From NCBI GenBank assembly GCA_902565385.1, contig CACFEW010000003.1:1-64000 (forward strand): a stretch of DNA of 64,000 nt, given 5' to 3'. Source of the DNA: an uncultured Pelagibacteraceae bacterium. GTDB lineage: Bacteria > Pseudomonadota > Alphaproteobacteria > Pelagibacterales > Pelagibacteraceae. The position numbers and the translations under genes are program-made. A model generated the notes under the pieces. That model had not been told where the DNA came from. It saw only the letters and a program-made list of their open reading frames with translations, and did not search any database. The first letter of the stretch is position 1; every line of letters begins with the position of its first letter. Shown piece by piece: positions 10,301-19,263 of the stretch.

Positions 10301-10696
10301 ATCGTATACTTCATAACTAAAATCTCCAAGATCAGATGCGGTTTCAACTTTAATTAAAAAATCAGCTTCTCCCCTAAAATCTCCGTCAATTAAATATGCA
10401 TGATAGATAAGATCATAACCCTTTTTTACTGCTTCTAAAGTTTTTTTATATCTCTCTTCTTCTGTTAAATCTTGCTTGATAGAAATATTTTTTTTGTAAT
10501 ACTTTTTTAAAAGATCAAAGTGTTTCTTTTCATGTTTAATACCAAATTCTTTCCATATCTTTTGATCAATACTCTCCTCATTTCTTTTGATTTCTTTGTA
10601 AAGAAACTTGATTTCATTTTTAATTAAATATTTGCAACTTACAAAATTATTAAGATCACTTGGAGATGTCAAAAATTTCTTATTTTTGATTTTCAT
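7310..10696 (-). CDS. RecB/Cas4-like nuclease fused to SF1 (Dna2/Upf1-like) helicase, TM0106-like family
   Basis: N-term 'SPSDLNNFVSCKYLIKNEI', Cys cluster 'CSHCNFCDYTDEC', HhH-like segment; Walker A 'GPPGTGKT', Walker B 'FIDEAGQ', C-term 'VGTIDLFQGQEAKIVFIS...RLNVAISRA'. Confidence 0.9.
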   Translation of the reverse strand: MKIKNKKFLTSPSDLNNFVSCKYLIKNEIKFLYKEIKRNEESIDQKIWKEFGIKHEKKHFDLLKKYYKKNISIKQDLTEEERYKKTLEAVKKGYDLIYHAYLIDGDFRGEADFLIKVETASDLGDFSYEVYDTKITRKPKPRHIYQITAYSYILSSIQGILPERMYLIDGADITHQYKIKEFIDFYHYTKKNFDKFLKNIVEEKVYPEKCSHCNFCDYTDECEKIWTEDNYINQVAKINRSQIEKLKKIGINTVKKLASANPEKIKVKINKQALIDRICQAQLQEEKRETGKSKYIILDPDKGKGFYKLPKPDDGDLFFDIEGYPQEDGRGFEYLHGVYFKGPKGMEFKYFWAKDFKKKYEQENFIELINFFKSHFKQYPKAHLYHYNSYEKRSLRQLASLFSSDFPEGSNFVDSLLRGEKFVDLFLIVNQSVRTTEKDMSLKSIEEVLYGFKRTADVKKAEDSVKLYDFWLSSKDKKTKEDIIEYNKDDCESTFHLREFLVQNKPESIDWFSINEETEKKSTEKKDWEKIEVELKKSLEKKEIAKNPLTETIKNLVGFHRREIKPEWWETFDRMDKTHDELEEDPECIGNCFLQSDKPEKVEKGYVFTYQFNDQDYKLKKDSTVYNAHQNLSLGSIIEITEDSPNKNIVKIKLTEKKYQTLGEMPSVLSLSRRGPAQIAVLEQALNRFVENYINLKGASYKCVLDLLNRGNPDLSKIKSGEKLIDENKNITDESIKVVKQMKNSCLSIQGPPGTGKTYNSAKIIIELMKDDKKVGVSSNSHEAIKNLLSEIERQAKAEKFKFKGMKKSSSTNLFNGEFIIDIIKDKPIDTKDFLLFGGTAWFFSNIRMNQKLDYLFIDEAGQVSLANTIAMATSSKNLVLIGDQMQLSQPIRGTHDGYAKLSSLDYILEDRDTIPPEQGIFLRETRRLNKEICKYISESFYDSRLIPHEVTQSRSVKLGLNNIKDEGIFFVPTDHFGNSQRSDEEADIIHNYYSKIIGKNFEDEKGKNKLDINNIMVVAPFNVQTNNIKQKLLKKYSEDTRVGTIDLFQGQEAKIVFISMTSSDAENLPRHKDFFFNRNRLNVAISRAQNVAIILFNPNLLLASANTIHEMRLMNNFCKLLLFEIKV

Positions 10697-10967
10697 TTCT
10701 TTTTAGTTCATTATTTAGAACTTTAATCTCAATTTCATTTTTTTTATAGTCATGAACAATTCTTAAATATCTGTAAAGTCTAAGTAAATTATAGGGAATA
10801 TAATAAAAATTAACAATTAACTTTAGTAATGGTTTTGATTTATAATATTCCTCATTAGCTTTTTCTGAAATACTTTTATTTGCTAAGTATACTTCAATAT
10901 TTTGTTTCCATTCTAAACAATAATTAAGTCTATCCCTAATAGTGTTTTTTAATTGATATCTCATATT
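10680..10967 (-). CDS. hypothetical protein (track ORF to 10994; start probably 'ATGAGATATC', overlapping the upstream stop)
   Basis: ORF overlaps the nuclease-helicase start by 17 bp; internal ATG forms an ATGA-type overlap with the upstream 53-aa ORF. Confidence 0.6.
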   Translation of the reverse strand, partial: NMRYQLKNTIRDRLNYCLEWKQNIEVYLANKSISEKANEEYYKSKPLLKLIVNFYYIPYNLLRLYRYLRIVHDYKKNEIEIKVLNNELKRNENQK

Positions 10968-11122
10968 AAGTATTCTGCTATTTGTCTGTAACATTCAGGC
11001 CTTACAGATGATTTTCCAATTATTTTAACTTGGCCGTTTTTAAAGCAATATATCCAATAATAGTGCTGTTTGTTCTCTTCATCAAAAATTTCTTCTATTC
11101 GAATTTCAGTAATTTTATCCAT
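10961..11122 (-). CDS. small 53-aa protein, not in the supplied ORF track
   Basis: Manual translation: MDKITEIRIEEIFDEENKQHYYWIYCFKNGQVKIIGKSSVRPECYRQIAEYLI*; ATGA overlap with the next gene. Confidence 0.6.
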   Translation of the reverse strand: MDKITEIRIEEIFDEENKQHYYWIYCFKNGQVKIIGKSSVRPECYRQIAEYLI

Positions 11123-11149
11123 TAATTCTTGTGGGGTTTTGTTGATTTG

Positions 11150-11204
11150 ACCATGATGCTAGAGAAAGGAGACATACTAGAAAGATGAAAGCTAGCATCA
11201 TGGT
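11150..11204. repeat. perfect 13-bp inverted repeat (ACCATGATGCTAG ... CTAGCATCATGGT), 29-nt loop
   Basis: Read directly: arms 11150-11162 and 11192-11204. Confidence 0.9.
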
Positions 11205-11218
11205 ATTAATGATCATGC

Positions 11219-11252
11219 TTGACAATATATGTAGTTTACTATAAATTGTCAA
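11219..11252 (+). promoter_or_regulatory. palindromic promoter region (TTGACAAT-N18-ATTGTCAA)
   Basis: TTGACA -35-like box inside one arm, TATAAA-like -10 next to the other; upstream of the likely start at 11271. Confidence 0.4.
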
Positions 11253-11270
11253 TAGGTAAACAACATAATA

Positions 11271-12607
11271 TGAAAAAAAGCCATAAAATATATGATGAAT
11301 ATAGTACAGACCTAGAAATCAACGATTCTAGTCCATTGTATAAATCTTGGAATGATAAATGGTTGAGTTATTTAAGGAATTTAAATGGACTTTATGAAAA
11401 CCAACCCCTTACAGAAATAAAATTTAATATTGTAGAGCACTATACTGAGGATGGTCTTGAGAAAGGGGATTTTGACCCATCTACCAATAAAATTATTAGT
11501 AATGAAAAAAATTACAAGGTTATTGATTTATTTGGTGAAGATTACAAACAACTTTTTCTAGAATTTATGAACCTAAATCTAAGCGTTTCTAGTATTGAAA
11601 GCTTTATCAACAAATATGGAACACTTGGCTCTCCAATAGTACAGAGAAAATATTCAGAACAAGGCGAAGATGAGCATAAAAATAACAATATTATTCAGGG
11701 AGAATTAATACAGTGTTGGTATGTAGAAATTAAAAACCTTCAATCATTACTTAAAAATTATCAATATTATCTTAAAAAGGATTTTAAGAAATTAAACGAA
11801 AAATTTAAAATTATTCAAAAGAATGAAACATATTATTGGAGTTTTAAAGAAACAGAAAATTTCGATGAACAATTTCCACTGGTAATTAATTTTTTTTCTA
11901 AAAACTACAATTATCCAGTAACAATTAATAATGAAATAATACAAATTGATAGTGATAATGTTGATCAAATATTTACTGAATATTCTATTGAAGTAATTAA
12001 AAAGTTTTATTCTGAGAGAACTAGAGCTTATATAGATTTAAGTAATAGTTGGTTTAATACAAAATTTGAGCCAAAAGGATTAATAGGTTTTATATGGCAT
12101 CAAGCTATAAAGTTAATTGAGGATAAAAACCAAATCAAAAATTGTAAATATTGTAGTAAAGAATTTGTAATAGGACAGGGTGAGGCAAGAAAAAATAAAG
12201 AGTTTTGCACTAGATCTCATGCAGTCTTGAGCAAAAGAGAAGATAATTTTTCAAATAATATTTCTAAAATTTTTATCAAAAAAGGATATGAAATTAAACA
12301 TCTGGAAAGAGATAGCATGTTTGATTTTGTAGTACTTAAAAATAAAAAGAAGGTTTCAGGAATTAATATTAGCCTATCAGAAAGCTTAGATAGCAAAAGT
12401 AAGAAATGGAATTTCTTGATTCAGAAAAAAATTAAAGAGCCTATGTTGTCAGAGAATTTACAATCTGCATATTTGATTAATAAAAACTTGGATTGTTTTT
12501 TATTTAATAAAAATAATAATCAATTTAAAAAATTAAAATCACCTATGGAATATGATTCTTTAATTAAATTTATAAAAAGTAATGAAAAAGAAACTAAGAA
12601 CAAATAA
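11271..12607 (+). CDS. hypothetical protein with zinc-ribbon/CGNR-like motif
   Basis: 'NCKYCSKEFVIGQGEARKNKEFCTRSHAVLSKRED'; ATG at 11271 preferred over the TTG at 11219. Confidence 0.7.
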
Positions 12608-12833
12608 AAAGCTAATTAATCTTTTAAGACAAGAAACTCCTAAACAGCGTCAAAAGTTTCTTAATGAAGTAGACCATGTATTGTGTGAGGTTTTTGGCCT
12701 TGAATACAAGGATTTACCTTGGAGAAATCTTAATGCTTGCGATAAGGATTGGGATAAATACGTAGGAGATGTAAGGCTAGCTATATCAAAAACCCTTGTA
12801 GAATTTAATAAAAGGAACAGGGTATTACATTAA
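12582..12833 (+). CDS. small hypothetical protein
   Basis: 83-aa ORF overlapping the upstream gene by 26 bp. Confidence 0.5.
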   Translation: MKKKLRTNKKLINLLRQETPKQRQKFLNEVDHVLCEVFGLEYKDLPWRNLNACDKDWDKYVGDVRLAISKTLVEFNKRNRVLH

Positions 12834-12884
12834 AAAATTAAAATATTTCAACTTTTTTAAAGAAAATCATTTTAATTATGAAAT

Positions 12885-12961
<77 letters not shown>

Positions 12962-12995
12962 ATAAATCTTTTTACAAGATAAATTTTTTATATTT

Positions 12996-15524
12996 TTAAG
13001 GTTCTCGTATTTCAACATAGAATTTTAATAAATTAAAAAAATTTGATAAATCGCTGTGATAACTATCACCAAATAAAATTTTTGACCACAATATATCGAG
13101 TTCAGAAACAGAAATGTTATTCATATCTATAGGTTTTATGGAACCATTTTTGAATAGTCTTGTTATATCGTCTTTAAACTTTTGATTAACGAAGTTAAAA
13201 TCTGGAATTATGAATTTTTCTTTAATATAGTTAATTTCTGTCTTTCTAACTCCCCTCTCGTTATTTGATAATTCTTCAAGTTGAAGTTGTCCATATAAAC
13301 TTAGAAACCAAGAGGCTATTAATTTATTATCATTTAAATTTTTTGATTTTAATAGAATAAAATTTGTGGATATTACAGCTTCTTCCTCGATAATAGAAAT
13401 TTTTCCATGCCTTCTGGTTGCTCTAGGGATTAATATTGTACCTTTTTCATAAACTCTTGAACTTTTAAGAATTTTGATTATTTCATCAAAAGTTTTAGAT
13501 TTTTTATATTGAACATTTTTTGTTGATTTATTAAATAAATTTTTAAAGTTTATGAAAATATTTTTCAATTTTTTTTGATCTTTTATAGTAAAATTATTTC
13601 TTGGATTGATAGCTAAATAATCAAAACTTTCTTTATTTATCATAGTTGGTATCATTTCAGAATTTTTTATACCAAGCATAAATTTTTCAGATGGCAATGA
13701 AAGTATTTCTTTTCCCAACTTATTATTTTTATTTGGAAAAATTAAATCACTACCACCAGTATTTCCAGCATTTCCTCTTGGAAGAAAATTACAAGAAAAA
13801 TCAATTTTATTAAATTTACATTTTGATTTAGTTATTAATTTGTAAAAACTTTCATTATTAAAATATTCTTTCCAACCTAAATAATTATTTTTAATTAATT
13901 CTTTTTTTTCAATCTCGCTTATTGAATAATTTTCATTTGAAGAATTATTTTTAAGATCTTTTTCTAGTTTAATATAATCTAAATTTTCTAAATCATTATT
14001 AATTTCAATAAATTTAACTTTGTTTTTTTTTGATTTTTTGTTTCCTATTAACAATAAAGTATTTTTTGCAACATCAGAAAATATATTCTTATGAGGATAA
14101 TTTACTACGTACTCCAAACCAAAATTATTAATTAAATATTCTCTAAACTTTATAGTTTCTTTGGAAAGGCTTGCTAGATATCTTGCAGGAAAAACAAAAA
14201 TAAAATTAGTAGATTTATTAGAAAATGACACACACTGCTCTAAATGTAAGCATTCAACCCCCAATTGACCAATAGACAATTTAGAATTTTCTCTAGTTTC
14301 ATTAAAAATTTTTTTTGCTAACATTTCTTTTTCTTCTGAATTTTCTTTATTAGCGCCTCTCTTGAATGGAGGGTTACAAATTATAATTTTTACTTTGTTA
14401 AAATCATTTTTTTTTAAATCAGTTATATTTTTGTTAGTAATTTTTGCAGAGTTTCCATTACTTTCTAAATTTATAAAATTTAATCTTAAAGTTAGACAAT
14501 CAATAAAATGTTCATCAATTTCATTTGCCCAAAATTGATTATTGGAAATATTTTTATGAAAATTATTTAAATTTATAAATAAATTCCCAATCCCTGCGCT
14601 TGGATCAAATATTAAGTCCTCTTTATTCAATTGTTTTTCTAATATATTTTTTGAAAAGAATGCTACTAAATTTGACAACTCATCATCTGTCGAAGTTATT
14701 ATTCCTTGTTGAGCTTTTTCATAATTTTGATGAACTATGGATTGAATTATAAAACCTAGATCTGAACCATCTTTAAATGATTTGCCTGCTTCAATACCAT
14801 TATCAAATATTTTGAAATCCTTTTTATAATTAATTTTTTTGTTAATTGCTTCAAAACCATTACTAATTAAGATTTTTTCAATTGTATTCTTATTTCTTGA
14901 AATTTTTTTTCCTAAAATTGATCCAACAATATACCCAGATAGTGCTTCAGAAATAATTTCATCCCATAGTTTTTTATTATTATAATTTTTTTGTAATTTC
15001 TTCTCTAATTCTGATAACCCAAACTTCCATTCAGTAATATTTTTGTCAAAAACAAGATTGATAATTGATTTAAGTTCTGTTTCTAATTTTTTTGTAAAAT
15101 TATTAAAACTTTCTTTAGAAAATTCAGCTACTTTAATTGGACTAGGTTTTATCAATTGATGAATTACGGTATCTCGCTTATCAGAATATCTGTACAAATT
15201 TATAATTTCTAAATTTGTTAGAATATAAAATGGTTTTTCCATTTCGTTTTTGAGAGTTTCGGCATAACCCTTGACTTGTTCATTAAAAGCATAATTGAAT
15301 ACGGCAGATCTTGTTCTCTTAATTTCACAAATAAGAACACTTTTTTTATTTTTTTTGTTTTGAAATATATAATCTGGAATTGTACCATTATTTATTTTTC
15401 GATGATGAACCAGTTCATAATTCTCAAAAAAAAATTTATTGTCTAAAAAAATTGGTTTAAATGAAAATTCAAATACTGGATGAAAAACTTTTACCTCATC
15501 ATCAGTGTATTTCGGTAGTTTCAT
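12996..15524 (-). CDS. type IIG-like restriction-modification enzyme (N-terminal PD-(D/E)XK nuclease, N6-adenine MTase, C-terminal specificity region)
   Basis: 'IPDYIFQNKKNKKSVLICEIKR' nuclease motif; 'DPSAGIGNLF' and 'NPPF' MTase motifs. Confidence 0.85.
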   Translation of the reverse strand: MKLPKYTDDEVKVFHPVFEFSFKPIFLDNKFFFENYELVHHRKINNGTIPDYIFQNKKNKKSVLICEIKRTRSAVFNYAFNEQVKGYAETLKNEMEKPFYILTNLEIINLYRYSDKRDTVIHQLIKPSPIKVAEFSKESFNNFTKKLETELKSIINLVFDKNITEWKFGLSELEKKLQKNYNNKKLWDEIISEALSGYIVGSILGKKISRNKNTIEKILISNGFEAINKKINYKKDFKIFDNGIEAGKSFKDGSDLGFIIQSIVHQNYEKAQQGIITSTDDELSNLVAFFSKNILEKQLNKEDLIFDPSAGIGNLFINLNNFHKNISNNQFWANEIDEHFIDCLTLRLNFINLESNGNSAKITNKNITDLKKNDFNKVKIIICNPPFKRGANKENSEEKEMLAKKIFNETRENSKLSIGQLGVECLHLEQCVSFSNKSTNFIFVFPARYLASLSKETIKFREYLINNFGLEYVVNYPHKNIFSDVAKNTLLLIGNKKSKKNKVKFIEINNDLENLDYIKLEKDLKNNSSNENYSISEIEKKELIKNNYLGWKEYFNNESFYKLITKSKCKFNKIDFSCNFLPRGNAGNTGGSDLIFPNKNNKLGKEILSLPSEKFMLGIKNSEMIPTMINKESFDYLAINPRNNFTIKDQKKLKNIFINFKNLFNKSTKNVQYKKSKTFDEIIKILKSSRVYEKGTILIPRATRRHGKISIIEEEAVISTNFILLKSKNLNDNKLIASWFLSLYGQLQLEELSNNERGVRKTEINYIKEKFIIPDFNFVNQKFKDDITRLFKNGSIKPIDMNNISVSELDILWSKILFGDSYHSDLSNFFNLLKFYVEIREP

Positions 15525-16818
15525 TTACAATTGGTGTTTCGATAATTTTGTTTAATATTTTTTCATTATTTCTATTAACAATAATTTTTTTATTCAGTCT
15601 TTTCAATTTAGATTTATTAAGCAAAGACCAGTCAGGCAACTTAATTTCAGCTAATTCATAACGTTGAATTTTAAATAAACCAGATCCTTGATTCCTAGAG
15701 CTATTTATCACTTTAGACTTAAAAATTTTTGAATTTAAAATTATTATCATTGCATTAATTGATAAATGTTTTGGTTTGAGAATATAAAAATTATCTGAAA
15801 CGCATAAGTTTTGATAGTTTTCAAAGAATTCTATATTATCTCTAAAAAAATAGTTAAAGATAATTGGACCCTTCTTTAGATTGTGATTAAAGGATTTTAA
15901 ATTTTTTTTATGAATTTGTTTATATCTTTCTGAAAGATTTTTTTTCAATATATTTGGTATTATTTCCTCAGAACTAAATATGTAAGCATAACTTGGAGTT
16001 ATTAATTTATTATCTTTATTTATATTTGCAGATTTGAGTATAATTTTTTTTGATAAATGAAAATATCTGTCATTTTTAGTTGCTTGAAAAGTTTTTTTTG
16101 AAATTAAACCCAAGCCTCTCTTTATATCTACTAAATTTGATAAGTCGGTAAATCCATTAATTTTACTATCGATTAAATTTTTTTTGTTTAATTTTTCTTT
16201 TTTTAAAATAATTATTTTTGCATCAATTAAAACATTTTTAAAAGGAGTTTTTAATTTAATAACTTTTAAAATTCTGCAATTATTTTTTATTAATTGCATT
16301 AATTTTTTTCCATATTTAGTTTGATCAATAATGTCATCGACAATTAAAGTACAAATGCCCCCATCTTTTAAATCCTGGATTACTTTAAGCAAGAAATAAA
16401 CATAAAGATTACTTTTTTGATCTATTTTTGTTGAATATTGTTTTTCAAATGAAATGATTAATTTCTTTTTAAATTTTTTAGAAATAATTTCATGTCTAAC
16501 ATATGGTGGATTTAAAATTATAAAATCAAATTTTAATTTGGATTTACTTAATAAATAATCTGAATTCTTTAAACTCTTAAAATCAATTTTATTTTTAAAT
16601 TTTGAAATTACTTTGTTATAAAATTTCGTTTCTATCTCGTGACCATATAGTTTAAATTTAATTTTTTTTATCTTAAGCAATGACTCAAAAAAAACACCTT
16701 CACCAAAACAAGGATCTAAAATTTCAATTCTTTTTTTTTTTATAAATTTAATTGAATTTTTCACCATTAGATCTGCTATCTTTTTTGGTGTAAAAAATTG
16801 TCCTTCAGATTTATTCAT
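15502..16818 (-). CDS. N6-adenine DNA methyltransferase (TaqI/Eco57I-like)
   Basis: 'GQFFTPKKIADLMV', 'EILDPCFGEGVF', 'FIILNPPYVRHE'. Confidence 0.9.
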   Translation of the reverse strand: MNKSEGQFFTPKKIADLMVKNSIKFIKKKRIEILDPCFGEGVFFESLLKIKKIKFKLYGHEIETKFYNKVISKFKNKIDFKSLKNSDYLLSKSKLKFDFIILNPPYVRHEIISKKFKKKLIISFEKQYSTKIDQKSNLYVYFLLKVIQDLKDGGICTLIVDDIIDQTKYGKKLMQLIKNNCRILKVIKLKTPFKNVLIDAKIIILKKEKLNKKNLIDSKINGFTDLSNLVDIKRGLGLISKKTFQATKNDRYFHLSKKIILKSANINKDNKLITPSYAYIFSSEEIIPNILKKNLSERYKQIHKKNLKSFNHNLKKGPIIFNYFFRDNIEFFENYQNLCVSDNFYILKPKHLSINAMIIILNSKIFKSKVINSSRNQGSGLFKIQRYELAEIKLPDWSLLNKSKLKRLNKKIIVNRNNEKILNKIIETPIVNETTEIH

Positions 16819-17957
16819 TTTCTAAAAATTGATTTAACACTGTGAGCAAGAAATATACTTAGAAGTGGGGGAACTGCATTCCCAATTTGTTTACATAAAC
16901 TTCTAATGCTAGAGAATTCTGGTGTAAAATAATCTGGAAAGGATTGAATTCTTAAAGCCTCTCTTGGTGTAATAAGTCTTTTTTGACTATAGTGGTAGTT
17001 GGTTCCTACATTTGGTCTATTGAAATAAGTATTTATTGTTGCAGAAAACTTTTTTGGATCCAGTCTCCCATATGTTGTAGTTCTTCCTCCAGTTTTTTTT
17101 ATTCGCATTACTCTCGGTGAAGCTACACTATCAGGAATTTGTTTATAATTTCCACCTGGCTTTATATATTTTATATATTCTTTATCCAAAGGCGACATTC
17201 GTAATTCAAAATGACATGTGATATTATTAGAATTGTTACCATCTCTTAAATATTTTTGATAAAATGTTTTTGGCTTATACTTATATTTAGCCTTATTACC
17301 TTTTAAAACTGGAACTGGAAGATCATCTAATGCTGAAAAAATATTTGTTTTATCAATTTCAATTTCTAATCCAAGATCTGATATTTCAGTATCAAGATTT
17401 AACTTAAGGTATGAGACGATTTTATTTATACTTGGTGTTATTGGTTCGGATAAATTTTTTTTCCAGGCAATTAAAATTTGTCTTTTCCTTGTTTGGGGAA
17501 TTAAATAATTTGTACAGTCAAATTCTTTTATTATTGCGTTAAAACCAAGTTTAGTAATATAATTTACTATATATTCAGTCAGTTTTTTTTTTCCTATATA
17601 TGAATTTTTTATACCTGGAACGTTTTCAAATAAAATAACACTTGGTTTAATAAATTTTATTGTTTTAATAAAGTTAAAAATTTCTTTGCCTCTAGGATCA
17701 TCTTTTTTTCTTTTACCTAAAAGAGAAAATGATTGACAAGGAGGACCTCCTATTAAAACGTCAGATTTAGGTAGTATATTTATAAAATCTTTAATATCTC
17801 CACAGGTGGCTTTCTTTTTTATTAAGTTTTCAAATGATTTGCAGCTGTCTCTATCAATATCATTTGCAAAGATTGTTTCAAAACCTAATCTATTAAAACC
17901 GTAATCAAGTCCACCACAACCGCTATATAAACTTGTAACTGTTAATTTTTTGCTCAT
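16815..17957 (-). CDS. dcm: C5-cytosine DNA methyltransferase
   Basis: 'SLYSGCGGLDYGF', 'GGPPCQSFS', 'FENVPG', 'QIGNAVPP' motifs. Confidence 0.95.
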   Translation of the reverse strand: MSKKLTVTSLYSGCGGLDYGFNRLGFETIFANDIDRDSCKSFENLIKKKATCGDIKDFINILPKSDVLIGGPPCQSFSLLGKRKKDDPRGKEIFNFIKTIKFIKPSVILFENVPGIKNSYIGKKKLTEYIVNYITKLGFNAIIKEFDCTNYLIPQTRKRQILIAWKKNLSEPITPSINKIVSYLKLNLDTEISDLGLEIEIDKTNIFSALDDLPVPVLKGNKAKYKYKPKTFYQKYLRDGNNSNNITCHFELRMSPLDKEYIKYIKPGGNYKQIPDSVASPRVMRIKKTGGRTTTYGRLDPKKFSATINTYFNRPNVGTNYHYSQKRLITPREALRIQSFPDYFTPEFSSIRSLCKQIGNAVPPLLSIFLAHSVKSIFRK

Positions 17958-18001
17958 TTCTAATTATAAATTTTTATTTATTATTAATTATTACTATATT
18001 C

Positions 18002-18016
18002 GAGTCACGTTGACTC
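18002..18016. promoter_or_regulatory. palindrome GAGTCA-CGT-TGACTC upstream of the MTase operon
   Basis: Same 6-bp arms and 3-bp spacer as the palindrome at 5002-5016. Confidence 0.4.
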
Positions 18017-18973
18017 ACCCAACTCATTCATTCTTTTACTAACATCTAATAGCTTTAAATTATTATATGTTTTTAGTAGCATCTTAGGATCTGAATGTCC
18101 TGAAATATACATAGTTTCAGCTACAGATAATTTTTTATCTTTCATAAAGTTTGTTAAGGCTTGTCTTCTTAAGTCATGAAATTTTGCATCCTTTATATTG
18201 TAGAATTTACATAAATTACGAAACTGTTTACTTACGGCCATTCCAGATAATCCAAAAGGTAATTTAGTACTTTTCAATAAATCCAATGCTTTTTTAGTTA
18301 AGGGTATCGTTCTTGGTTTAGTTTTAGCTATAGGAATAAACAAGCTTTGATCAATTAAATGATCCTCTTTTATTCTTAGTATTTCACCTTGTCTCATACC
18401 TGTTTCCAATGCAATTTGAATTATAGTTTTAAGTTTTTCAGAAGTTTTATTTCCGTAAATTAAAAGTTTTAGTTCTTTATCTGTAAATCTTCTGTCTCTA
18501 GGCTCAGGTAGCTTTGGCTTTCTAATATCTAAAACTGGGTTATCTATCTTAAAACCCCATTCTTTTCTTGCTATAGAGAATAGGTGAGAGATGACTGCTA
18601 ATCGTCTTTTAACAGAGGAAGGTTGTAAATATTTTAAGGCTCTGTCTCTATATTGTGCAATAATACTATTATTAATCAGGTTTAGTTTAAGATTAATAAA
18701 ATGTTCTTTTAGAAGATATTTAATTAATTTGTTCTCCATACCTTTAGATCTCTTATGGATAGTAATTTCATCTCTATATCTAATTAAACAATCTTTAAAT
18801 AAGGGATAGTTAATTTTTAAAATATCAATTTCTTCCCTAAAGTATTTAAGCTCTATATTTTTAGCCCAAATTTGAGCATCCTTCTTTACTATAAAAGTTT
18901 TAGTAGTTGTCGGATGTCCTTTTATTCTAATTACACACTGCCATTTACCAAGTCTTTTTCTAAAGTACGCCAT
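18005..18973 (-). CDS. tyrosine recombinase/phage integrase
   Basis: 'ALETGMRQGEILRI', 'FHDLRRQALT', 'SGHSDPKMLLKTYNNL' (R...HxxR...H...Y). Confidence 0.95.
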   Translation of the reverse strand: MAYFRKRLGKWQCVIRIKGHPTTTKTFIVKKDAQIWAKNIELKYFREEIDILKINYPLFKDCLIRYRDEITIHKRSKGMENKLIKYLLKEHFINLKLNLINNSIIAQYRDRALKYLQPSSVKRRLAVISHLFSIARKEWGFKIDNPVLDIRKPKLPEPRDRRFTDKELKLLIYGNKTSEKLKTIIQIALETGMRQGEILRIKEDHLIDQSLFIPIAKTKPRTIPLTKKALDLLKSTKLPFGLSGMAVSKQFRNLCKFYNIKDAKFHDLRRQALTNFMKDKKLSVAETMYISGHSDPKMLLKTYNNLKLLDVSKRMNELGEST

Positions 18974-19069
18974 ATCATTCCTCCAATTTTGAGTACGAGA
19001 GTGAGTACTTGTGATTACTTAGTTAAATTAATTATTGTTTACCTGTGAAAATTGGGGTGGTGCAGTACA

Positions 19070-19117
19070 CTCATAATGTATTGGTCCCAGGTTCGAGTCC
19101 TGGCGGGCCCACCAAAT
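19070..19117 (+). repeat. att-like tRNA-Met(CAT) 3' fragment, copy 1
   Basis: CTCATAATGTATTGGTCCCAGGTTCGAGTCCTGGCGGGCCCACCAAAT; identical to 21693-21740. Confidence 0.9.
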
Positions 19118-19263
19118 CTAGGAAAATCAACGTTTAGAAATTTTGATTTTTTGAAATTTTGTCAAAAAACCCTCTAAAAATTTTTTCATTGTATACCAAA
19201 TTGAGTCCAATCCTTTTTAGCAATGTACTGGTCACCTTAAAATTGATTTGTTATCATATATAT

